A DNA stretch of 22,517 nt from an uncultured Clostridia bacterium (GTDB lineage Bacteria > Bacillota > Clostridia > Christensenellales > CAG-314): contig CAKQXG010000017.1 in the NCBI GenBank assembly GCA_934281515.1, positions 1 through 22,517 on the forward strand, given 5' to 3'. The number at the start of each line of letters is the position of its first letter. The first letter of the stretch is position 1. The notes beneath the pieces were generated by a model that worked only from the letters and a program-made list of their open reading frames with translations, was not told the DNA's origin and ran no database searches. The position numbers and the translations under genes are program-made. This document shows, in pieces, positions 1-7,166 of this stretch.

Positions 1-1180
1 ATAACGGCTTGGTCAAGATTTTCTTGTACTTTCTTTATTGCTGCATCCAAGTCTTCGTCTGCTTTCTTGCAATCTGCTCTCAAATCGGCAATGCTTTGCT
101 TAAGATTTGAGTTTATTGTTGTCATTTCAGACTTGATTGCGCTGTCTGCTTGAGCATATGCTGTTTTTACCGCATCGATTTCGTTTGTCAGGTCGGCTTT
201 GTTGTCGGCAATGCTCTTGTTTAAGTCAATAACGGCTTGGTCAAGATTTTCTTGTACTTTCTTTATTGCTGCATCCAAGTCTTCGTCTGCTTTCTTGCAA
301 TCTGCCCTCAAATCGGCAATGCTTTGTGTAAGACTTGAGTTTATTGTTGCCATTTCAGACCTGATTGCACTGTCTGCTTGAGCATACGCTGTCTTGACTG
401 CTTCAATTTCGTTTGTCAGGTCGGCTTTGTCGTCGGCAATGCTCTTGTTTAAGTCAATAACGGCTTGGTCAAGATTTGCCTGTACTTGCTTTATTGCCGC
501 ATCCAACTTTTTGTCGGCATTTTCACAATCTGTTCTCAAATCGGCAATACTTTGTGTAAGATTTGAGTTTATTGTTGTCATTTCAGACTTAAGTGCACTG
601 TCTGCTTGAGCATATGCTGTCTTGACTGCATCAATTTCTTTTGCCAAGTCGTCTTTGTTTTTAGCAATGCTTTCGTTCAAGTCAGCTACCGCTTTGTCAA
701 GGTTTGCCTGTACTTGCTTTATTGCCGCATCCAACTCTTTGTCGGCACTTTCACAGTCTGTTCTCAAATCGGCAATACTTTGTGTAAGATTTGAGTTTAT
801 TGTTGTCATTTCAGACTTAAGTGCACTGTCTGCTTGAGCATATGCTGTCTTGACTGCATCAATTTCTTTTGCCAAGTCGTCTTTGTTTTTAGCAATGCTT
901 TCGTTCAAGTCAGCTACCGCTTTGTCAAGGTTTGCCTGTACTTGCTTTATTGCCGCATCCAACTCTTTGTCGGCACTTTCACAGTCTGTTCTCAAATCGG
1001 CAATACTTTGTGTAAGATTTGAGTTTATTGTTGTCATTTCAGACTTAAGTGCGCTGTCTGCTTGAGCATATGCTGTCTTGACTGCATCAATTTCGTTTGT
1101 CAGGTCGTCCTTGTTTTTAGCAATGCTTTTGTTCAAGTCGGCAACGGCTTTGTCAAGATTTTCTTGTACTTTCTTTATCT
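1..1180 (-). repeat. Tandem 228-bp (76-residue) coiled-coil repeats, about 5.2 copies
   Basis: The anchor AGCATA (codons for the KTAYAQADS motif) recurs at 153, 381, 609, 837 and 1065, exactly 228 bp apart. Each unit encodes KVQ-NLD-AV-DLN-SI, then EIDAVKTAYAQADS and SIADLR-DC-ADK-LDAAIK, which reads as a long amphipathic helix. The copies at 606-833 and 834-1061 are identical apart from one base (A825 versus G1053). Flanking copies are more diverged, and the array continues past the left edge. Because 76 is not a multiple of seven, simple heptads would slip; a mixed heptad/hendecad coil would fit (inference). Confidence 0.93.
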
Positions 1181-4100
1181 TGTCTTCAAGGTCGTTTTGC
1201 GCAGTATTCAACATCGCAGTCAGGCTGTCCACCGCAGTTTGCAACTCGGCATCCGTGGCATAGGTTTCGTCCAATGCGGCGATAGCGTCTTGCGCCGCCT
1301 TCAACTCCGCAGCAAGTTTTGTCAATCTTGCTTCAAAGTCTTTGTTATTGTCGTTAAGTGCATCTAACGCTGCTTTAAGTGCCGTTGTTTGCTCGTTAAG
1401 CTTGTCTATCTGTGCTTGCAGCGTGTCACCCTTGACGTACACTGCGTACAAGCGCACTTCGTCGCCGTCGTTTTCGGTCAAGCCGCTGACAATCGTCTGT
1501 CCGTCAGCAAACATGACCGTTTGCGCACCGGGCACGGTTGACCACCCCACAAAGGTGTACCCCGCAGGCACAACAATGCCAAGTTCGTCAGTCGCAAGAC
1601 GTAGGTTAAACTCCACGCCGTACACAACGGCCTGACGTGCAATTTCGTCCTGTCCGTTGACATACACCACGGTGTAGCTGACGGGCGTCCATGCCGCATA
1701 CAGGGTCATCGAGACAACGTTTTTGTCCCATGCGCCTGTATATGCAACGTTCATTTCGCCGTCAAAAATCATGTCACCTGCGCCGTTCGCCTGCGTGTAG
1801 TAACCTGCAAACTTGTAGCCGCCGCGCGTAGGAACGACAAGTCCGTCGGCAGACAGTTGCTCGCCGTAGCCAACGCTTGTAGGAGCATTGATCGTGCCGC
1901 CGTCGGAAACAAAACTTATTTTCGTCACCGTCTTTTGCCACACGGCGTACAGCGTAATCGTGTCGTTGTTGTCGGTGCGCAGGTCGGCAACTTCCGCTTC
2001 GTCGCCGTACATCACACTGCCCGTTGGGGTCAGCGCCCAGCCGACAAACGTCTCGCCCACCTTGGTAAATCCGTTAGCGGTCAACTTCTGTTTCGTACCG
2101 TAGCTAAACCGACTGTCGTCCATTGTGCCGTCGCCACCGTTGCCGTCGTACACCACGCTGTAGACGTTTGCCTCCCACACCGCGTACAACACGATGTCTG
2201 CATCCTCAAACTCAATAACACTGCCGCTGTTGTAATCGACATTGATTGCGTATTCGTTCGTCGACCAACCCTTAAATGTGTAGCCCGTGCGTGTGGGTTT
2301 TGTTGTGGATATCTCCGCTATATCGCCGCTTTCGTACGCGCCCTTGTCTGTAGGTGCGCCAACGCCGCCGTTTGCCGAGTACACAAGCGAAAACTTGTTA
2401 CCGTCGGCAACAAGCACGTCGGTGTCACCCGTAACGACGAAACTGTACATGCCGTTGTCGTGCCGTACAAGCACACCGTTGATGTAAACCTTGGGATTGG
2501 ATCCGTCAATGGCAAACTGCACTGTGTCGCCGTAGTCGTAGGTAGAACCAAGTCCGATTACGCTGTAGCCGTCGGCAACGGTTGTCGTCACGGTGTACTT
2601 TGCCTTGTTCCACACGGCATACAGCATCGCGTCGACGTCGGGCATAGTAAACTTGCCGCCTGCTACGTACTTAACTGCGCCGTCGGCACTGTCGCTCCAG
2701 CCTGCAAACACGTGTCCTTCCCGTTGCGGAACAACGTCCGTCACAACCACTTCTGTGCCTGCCGCAGGGTATGTTGCGCCGACAGTCTGTTCAAACTTGC
2801 CGCCGTTAGAGTCGTAAGTAAGCGACGGATTGTGCTTCCACACGGCGTACAGCGTTACAACAGCACTACCCATGGTAAATTCGTCGCCGGGCATGTACTT
2901 TGCCGTCGTTGCGTCGGCAGTGGTTGCCCAACCGACAAAGGTGTAGTCGGTGCGCGTAGGCACTGCGACGGGTAAAGTAATGGTTTCGTCCTCGTGCGCC
3001 TGCATCATTGCGGGTGCGCCCACACCGCCGTTGGCATCGAAGTTGATTGTGAAAACGGGCTTTTCCGCCCAAGCGGCGTACAGCACCACAATCTCGTCAT
3101 CAACTGAGGCAATACCTGCGTTGTAGTCGACGTCGGCATTGTACATTGCCCAATTTTGATCATCGTACAGGTTCCAACCGACAAAGTTGTAGTTGGCGCG
3201 TACAATACCTAGCTTTTCCGCCGAGGGTAGCCGCATTTGTCCGTAGACAACGTTGTCCACTCTGCTCACGTAGTTGCCGTTGCTGTACAACTCGATAGTG
3301 TAGGTTATCGGGGTCCAGGCTGCGTACAACACTATGTCGTCAGCCACGGTGTAGGCGCATAGTCCCTTGCCGTCTTTGTCAAAGTACTGTTTGCCTTCGC
3401 CGCCCGACTGACTGTAGTAGCCTTCAAATATGTAGCCTTTGCGTTGCGGTACGCCTACGCTCGGCACACCTTGGTCGTAGGTTACAGATACGGGGTCGGC
3501 AAAACTGCCGCCTGCCGTGTCAAAGCCGATGTTGTATGTATTGGCTTTCCATACGGCGTACAGCGTTACGATGCCGCCGTCTGTAGCGATAAGGTTACGG
3601 ACAATTTCGCCGTCCTTGTACACCACCGTGCCGCCGCTTGTCGTTGCCCAGCCGACAAACGTCCAACCTGTCAGTGCAAAGCCGTTGGCGGCAAGTGCGC
3701 CGTCGCTGTCGTAGGTATGCGTACTGTTACTTGTTGCACCGCTAATATTACCGCTTGCGCCGTCGGGTTTGTTGCCGTCGTATGTCACCGTGTAGGTGTT
3801 GGCTTGCCACACTGCGTACAGCATAACGCTGCCTTCGGTGGCAAGGTTAAGTATGCCCTTTTCGCCCGGCTTAAACTCGGCGGTCGTTGCACCCTTTGTG
3901 CGTGACCAACCCACAAACGTCCAACCTGTCAATGCAAAGCCGTTGCTTGCAGGACTGCTTGCAACGTCGTAGGTATGCGTTGTTTCTGTAGTCGCTCCCG
4001 TAACGGTGCCGCCGATTGCGCCGTCGGGCTTGTTGCCGTCGTACGTCACCTTGTAAGTGTTGGCTTGCCACACTGCGTACAATGTTACTTTGCCGTTGGC

Positions 4101-6065
4101 TGTAGAAGTAAGGTTTGTTACCGTTGCGCCGTCATTGTACACCACTTTGCCGTTTGTAGACGTTGCCCAGCCGACAAACGTCCAACCTGTCAATGTGTAA
4201 CCGTTGGCGGTAAGCGCACCGTCACTGTTGTAGGTGTGCTTGCTGTCGCTTGTTTTACCGGCGAGAGTGCCGGTTGCCGTTGCAGGCTTGTTGCTGTCGT
4301 ATGTTACGGTGTAGGTGTTGGCTGTCCAGGTTGCCGTCAACGTGATGTCGGCGGTATAGGCTGTCGCTCCAAGGGTAAGGCTTGTTACGGCAGGCGTTTT
4401 GCCGTTGACCAACCACCCTGCAAAGGTATATCCCGTTTTTGTGGGTTTGCTAATCGTTGTAGCCGTTCCGTAAGTATGCTTTGTCGGTTTAGGAGTGAGA
4501 GTTGCGCCGTCCAAGCCTTCGTAAGTGATAGTATACACGTTGGCTGTCCACGTCGGAGTCAGCTTAATGTTTTCCGCGTAGTCGGTTGCGCCGATAATCA
4601 GGTCTTTCTTGGCAGTTATTGCGCCGTTTACCCGCCACCCTGCAAAGGTGTAACCTGTCTTTGTGGGATTACCGACCGTGGTAGATTTTCCGAAAGTGTG
4701 CTTTGTCGGCTTGTTCGCCAGACTTACACCGGTCATATCTGTGTAAGTGATAGTATACACGTTGGCTGTCCAGGTGGCTTCCAACGTAATCTTGTCGGCG
4801 TACTCGGTTGCGCCCAGAGTAAGGCCTTTTTTGGCGGTGGTTGCGCCGTTGACCAGCCACCCTGCGAATGTGTAACCTTTCTTTGTGGGGTTGTTTATCG
4901 TGGTGTCCGTACCATAAATGTGCTGTGTCGGTTTCGGAGTGAGAGTCGCGCCGTCCATTCCCTTATACTCAATGTCGTATGCATTGGGCTCCCAGTTGGC
5001 GACAAGGTTGGTGCTTGCTCCTGTTACGGTAAATTGGGTTGTCGGATAAGTTTTTCCTTCATTATCCTTCCATCCCGCAAAAGTATATCCTACACGAGTA
5101 GGTAAACTTTTAATATCAACCTTAGTGGTACCGCTACTAACAGTATAGATGTCACTCAATGAACCTTTGGCTTTGTTATTTAAAAAGTATCCACCATAAA
5201 CATTTAAAACAGACGTACCTCTCACGCATATTGCACCGCCGTTAGCATATTGCTTGGAGTCCGTCATAAGGTTAGCGCTGTTGTCGGTAAAAGTTCCGCT
5301 GTTGAGAGTCAACGTAGAGTCATAAACCCAAATTGCCCCGCCACCGCCATTTGCAGAGGAGTTATTTGCAAACTCACAGTTTGTGATTGTAGCATTAGAT
5401 ACATATTGAAGACCAATGGCTCCATTAGCCATCGAATTTTTTGAATATCCAATAGAAGAGTTGTTTATAAACTTACTGTTACTGATATCCACCGGTGTTG
5501 TATCAGACTTAGTGCCTAACATGTAAATTGCACCCATGTAATATCCCGAACATCCCTTAATGGTGCTTGCGTCAATGATGAGCGTACTACTATACATCTT
5601 TACAAAGCCACCGACAGTATTTTTTCTAATCGTTAAACAGTCTTGTACCGTGCAGTTTTTTACAGTAAGGGTTGCGCCGGGAGTGCCATTTTCAATCATT
5701 GGTTTTTCCGCCTGGATTTTATCACCGTCGACAGTGACGTTATCTAACGTAAAACTAGTAGCTATGTTGCCTGACTTTCCCGGCAAATTAAAATATGCCG
5801 ATTCATTGCCGCGTTTGATTGTACCCCCACCGGAGATAGTGACTGACTTTGTTTCTGTAATGGTGACTTTACCGGTAATTGTCACCGTTACACCCGGATT
5901 GATCACATAACTACCGCTAAGACGTGTACCTTCGCCCCACGTAGTGTCTTTAGATATCGTCGCCGCATATGCAGTAGTCGGCTGAAAATCTACCAATACA
6001 GCCGAAAGGCACAACGCCAGGACGGCAAACATAACAACGTAAAGTTTTCTTTTCCGTATTGTCAT
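1..6065 (-). CDS. Giant secreted surface protein: beta-helix, InlB-type repeats, coiled-coil repeat tail (3' end missing)
   Basis: A single minus-strand frame is open from the ATG at 6065 to the window edge, giving 2,021 complete codons without a stop. The start has a strong site (AAAGGAGAG, about 9 nt before ATG). Residues 1-36 form a signal peptide: basic MTIRKRK, a hydrophobic core and a likely cut after AYA. Residues ~40-310 are Gly/Asn/Ser-rich with short repeated beta strands (NCTV, NSKF, NCEF, GGAIWV), typical of a parallel beta-helix. Residues ~315-1545 hold about 15 InlB/Flg_new-type repeats marked by GYTFAGW or TFVGW and LYAVW or ATWTAN. From ~1545 the chain is charged, helical and made of 76-residue repeats. 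The role is inferred as adhesion or glycan contact at the cell surface. The anchor (LPXTG, SLH or other) lies outside the window. It is divergent from a two-component system that may control it. The fold classes are solid; the ligand is unknown. Confidence 0.93.
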   Translation of the reverse strand, partial: MTIRKRKLYVVMFAVLALCLSAVLVDFQPTTAYAATISKDTTWGEGTRLSGSYVINPGVTVTITGKVTITETKSVTISGGGTIKRGNESAYFNLPGKSGNIATSFTLDNVTVDGDKIQAEKPMIENGTPGATLTVKNCTVQDCLTIRKNTVGGFVKMYSSTLIIDASTIKGCSGYYMGAIYMLGTKSDTTPVDISNSKFINNSSIGYSKNSMANGAIGLQYVSNATITNCEFANNSSANGGGGAIWVYDSTLTLNSGTFTDNSANLMTDSKQYANGGAICVRGTSVLNVYGGYFLNNKAKGSLSDIYTVSSGTTKVDIKSLPTRVGYTFAGWKDNEGKTYPTTQFTVTGASTNLVANWEPNAYDIEYKGMDGATLTPKPTQHIYGTDTTINNPTKKGYTFAGWLVNGATTAKKGLTLGATEYADKITLEATWTANVYTITYTDMTGVSLANKPTKHTFGKSTTVGNPTKTGYTFAGWRVNGAITAKKDLIIGATDYAENIKLTPTWTANVYTITYEGLDGATLTPKPTKHTYGTATTISKPTKTGYTFAGWLVNGKTPAVTSLTLGATAYTADITLTATWTANTYTVTYDSNKPATATGTLAGKTSDSKHTYNSDGALTANGYTLTGWTFVGWATSTNGKVVYNDGATVTNLTSTANGKVTLYAVWQANTYKVTYDGNKPDGAIGGTVTGATTETTHTYDVASSPASNGFALTGWTFVGWSRTKGATTAEFKPGEKGILNLATEGSVMLYAVWQANTYTVTYDGNKPDGASGNISGATSNSTHTYDSDGALAANGFALTGWTFVGWATTSGGTVVYKDGEIVRNLIATDGGIVTLYAVWKANTYNIGFDTAGGSFADPVSVTYDQGVPSVGVPQRKGYIFEGYYSQSGGEGKQYFDKDGKGLCAYTVADDIVLYAAWTPITYTIELYSNGNYVSRVDNVVYGQMRLPSAEKLGIVRANYNFVGWNLYDDQNWAMYNADVDYNAGIASVDDEIVVLYAAWAEKPVFTINFDANGGVGAPAMMQAHEDETITLPVAVPTRTDYTFVGWATTADATTAKYMPGDEFTMGSAVVTLYAVWKHNPSLTYDSNGGKFEQTVGATYPAAGTEVVVTDVVPQREGHVFAGWSDSADGAVKYVAGGKFTMPDVDAMLYAVWNKAKYTVTTTVADGYSVIGLGSTYDYGDTVQFAIDGSNPKVYINGVLVRHDNGMYSFVVTGDTDVLVADGNKFSLVYSANGGVGAPTDKGAYESGDIAEISTTKPTRTGYTFKGWSTNEYAINVDYNSGSVIEFEDADIVLYAVWEANVYSVVYDGNGGDGTMDDSRFSYGTKQKLTANGFTKVGETFVGWALTPTGSVMYGDEAEVADLRTDNNDTITLYAVWQKTVTKISFVSDGGTINAPTSVGYGEQLSADGLVVPTRGGYKFAGYYTQANGAGDMIFDGEMNVAYTGAWDKNVVSMTLYAAWTPVSYTVVYVNGQDEIARQAVVYGVEFNLRLATDELGIVVPAGYTFVGWSTVPGAQTVMFADGQTIVSGLTENDGDEVRLYAVYVKGDTLQAQIDKLNEQTTALKAALDALNDNNKDFEARLTKLAAELKAAQDAIAALDETYATDAELQTAVDSLTAMLNTAQNDLEDKIKKVQENLDKAVADLNKSIAKNKDDLTNEIDAVKTAYAQADSALKSEMTTINSNLTQSIADLRTDCESADKELDAAIKQVQANLDKAVADLNESIAKNKDDLAKEIDAVKTAYAQADSALKSEMTTINSNLTQSIADLRTDCESADKELDAAIKQVQANLDKAVADLNESIAKNKDDLAKEIDAVKTAYAQADSALKSEMTTINSNLTQSIADLRTDCENADKKLDAAIKQVQANLDQAVIDLNKSIADDKADLTNEIEAVKTAYAQADSAIRSEMATINSSLTQSIADLRADCKKADEDLDAAIKKVQENLDQAVIDLNKSIADNKADLTNEIDAVKTAYAQADSAIKSEMTTINSNLKQSIADLRADCKKADEDLDAAIKKVQENLDQAV
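1430..5120 (-). repeat. Array of about 15 InlB/Flg_new-type protein repeats
   Basis: Within the giant surface protein, units of about 65-85 residues each carry a G-[YW]-T-F-x-G-W core and end in LYAVW, LYAAW or TWTAN before a short VTYD-like strand. Early units (WTANVYTITY type) and middle units (QANTYTVTYD type) form two sequence subtypes, which suggests local duplications. Around residues 1148-1221 a non-canonical segment (VYINGVLV, FVVTGDTDVLV) interrupts the series between the eleventh and twelfth units. The family is known for beta-grasp-like stalk or adhesion modules in Gram-positive surface proteins. The count is by eye and could differ by one. Confidence 0.85.
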
Positions 6066-6173
6066 AGTAACTCTCTCCTTTCCGCAAGGCAACGCACGCC
6101 CGACAACACAAGGTTGCGTCTGCGCATTGTCGGCAATACAAAACCGCATTGCTTTGTGCGAAGTATTACACGT

Positions 6174-6182
6174 ATTTTATCA
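6174..6182 (-). promoter_or_regulatory. Candidate extended -10 promoter for the surface protein
   Basis: Read on the minus strand the site is TGATAAAAT: a TGn extension followed by TAAAAT, five of six matches to TATAAT. The hexamer 17 nt upstream (TTTCGG) is a poor -35, as is tolerated for extended -10 promoters. It would give a leader of about 100 nt before the adhesin ATG. This is a visual motif match only. Confidence 0.4.
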
Positions 6183-6274
6183 CATAGAAATGCGCTCCGA
6201 AAGAATAATAGACCACCTGAAACAAACCTTAACAATTCTTGACAAATTTGCCACCGCAACAATACATTTGACTC

Positions 6275-6303
6275 TTGCGCGAAACGAGATTTTTGGGTAT
6301 AAT
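6275..6303 (+). promoter_or_regulatory. Candidate promoter for the two-component operon
   Basis: A consensus TATAAT at 6298-6303 lies 17 nt after TTGCGC (6275-6280), a three-of-six -35. Transcription would begin near 6310, leaving a leader of about 175 nt that contains both TTTCGC inverted repeats. Sites downstream of the start point would suit repression or autoregulation. A consensus TTGACA at 6338-6343 lacks a partner -10. Confidence 0.42.
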
Positions 6304-6325
6304 ATACAAGTACTAAAAGGTTTCT

Positions 6326-6364
6326 CATTTCGCAAAATTGACAAAATTGCAAATTTGCGAAATG
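6326..6364. promoter_or_regulatory. Perfect 11-bp inverted repeat, candidate operator
   Basis: CATTTCGCAAA at 6326-6336 is matched exactly by TTTGCGAAATG at 6354-6364, separated by 17 nt. The half sites are 28 bp apart, close to three helical turns, so protein bound at both would lie on the same face. A dimeric or tandem regulator such as the adjacent OmpR-type protein is an obvious but unproven candidate. Confidence 0.55.
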
Positions 6365-6427
6365 AAAACGACGTTTTGCCAAGTTTTGTTTGTGAAATTG
6401 CAAAAAAAATTGTGCGAAAGAGAATGA

Positions 6428-6466
6428 CGTTTCGCAAAAATGAGATTTTGGTAAAAATGCGAAACG
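6428..6466. promoter_or_regulatory. Perfect 9-bp inverted repeat, second candidate operator
   Basis: CGTTTCGCA at 6428-6436 is matched exactly by TGCGAAACG at 6458-6466, with half sites 30 bp apart. It shares the TTTCGC core with the pair at 6326-6364 and with single copies at 6279-6285 and 6413-6420. It ends 19 nt before the response-regulator ATG, next to its ribosome site, so occupancy could also affect that gene directly. Confidence 0.5.
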
Positions 6467-6485
6467 ATACCCTGCGGAGAAAACA

Positions 6486-7166
6486 ATGAACTACACTGTT
6501 TGCGGCAGAAAACTGCTTGTACTAGAAGACGACGAACGACTGAAACACGAAATTGTTACATATTTTACCCCCGACAACGTGGTGCTGACCGCATCGGACG
6601 TGGACGAGGCAGTGGAAATACTTACCGACAACGGCGACATTGACGCGGTTGTGCTGGACCTGATACTGAAAAGCAGTCTGGGAATGGACCTGTTTGGCGC
6701 GTTTCCCACTCTGCCGCCCGTGGTGATATTGTCGTCGCTTGACGGCGAGGATAACATGCTGGCAGGGCTGACATCGGGCGCGGCGGACTACGTTGTGAAG
6801 CCTTGCACAATGCGCCTGCTGGAAACGCACATCGCGTTGCGCCTGTTGCCCAAAACCGACGCCGAAGAGAAGTTTGGAGCGTTTTCCGTCAATGCCAACA
6901 CGCGCACGGTAAAGTACCGCAATATGACGGTTGCGCTGACCCCGTCGGAATTTAACATACTGTTCTTTTTGGTAAAGCACCGCGGCAAGTACTACACCGC
7001 AGACGAAATATACGAAGAGATATGGTGTGCGCCAAGCCTGCACACCACCACGATACGGGCGCATTTGTCCTCGTTGCGGCGCAAACTGAAGGCGGCGTTG
7101 CCTGCGGCGGACATAATACGGACGGAGTTTAACAAAGGCTACTGCTTTACGGGGGACAACCTATGA
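6486..7166 (+). CDS. OmpR/PhoB-family response regulator
   Basis: This is a 226-residue cytoplasmic DNA-binding response regulator. The receiver domain (about 8-120) has the acidic pocket D15/D16, the phospho-acceptor D58 in VVLDLIL, the switch serine in ILSS and K105 in VVKP. The C-terminal winged helix (about 130-226) has the family signatures LTPSEFNILFFLVKHRG, an HTTTIRAHLSSLRRKL recognition helix and a GYCF wing. Length and order are normal for the family. The ATG is preceded by GGAG with 7 nt spacing. Its stop overlaps the kinase ATG by 4 nt, so the two are translationally coupled partners. The divergent adhesin and the inverted repeats upstream make autoregulation and adhesin control plausible, but the target genes are inferred. 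Confidence 0.95.
   Translation: MNYTVCGRKLLVLEDDERLKHEIVTYFTPDNVVLTASDVDEAVEILTDNGDIDAVVLDLILKSSLGMDLFGAFPTLPPVVILSSLDGEDNMLAGLTSGAADYVVKPCTMRLLETHIALRLLPKTDAEEKFGAFSVNANTRTVKYRNMTVALTPSEFNILFFLVKHRGKYYTADEIYEEIWCAPSLHTTTIRAHLSSLRRKLKAALPAADIIRTEFNKGYCFTGDNL

Larger units (their letters stand above)
6066..6485. other. Divergent regulatory spacer between adhesin and two-component genes
   Basis: These 420 nt hold no convincing gene. They are AT-rich compared with the flanking coding DNA and contain divergent promoter candidates. From 6279 to 6466 there are six copies of the core GCGAAA or TTTCGC, four of them arranged as two perfect inverted repeats. Near the adhesin start, GCCCGACAA (6098-6106) can pair with TTGTCGGC (6127-6134) with one bulged base, a possible leader hairpin. 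The layout suits shared control of both transcription units. Confidence 0.7.

Noticed and set aside
1..1180. Regular repeats resembling a CRISPR array or satellite
   Set aside because: The period is 228 bp, a multiple of three, and every unit is continuous coding sequence of one protein; there are no short repeats with unique spacers.
1857..5105. Long plus-strand open frames (372, 153 and 376 codons) across 1857-5105
   Set aside because: They are antisense to the InlB repeats, rich in Cys/Val/His with no domain sense, and repeat only because the real minus-strand gene repeats.
6127..6489. Plus-strand 120-codon frame ending in an ATGA overlap with the response-regulator start
   Set aside because: It needs a TTG start with no good ribosome site, its composition follows the GCGAAA repeats, and a similar frame is open on the opposite strand. 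The overlap is suggestive but not enough.
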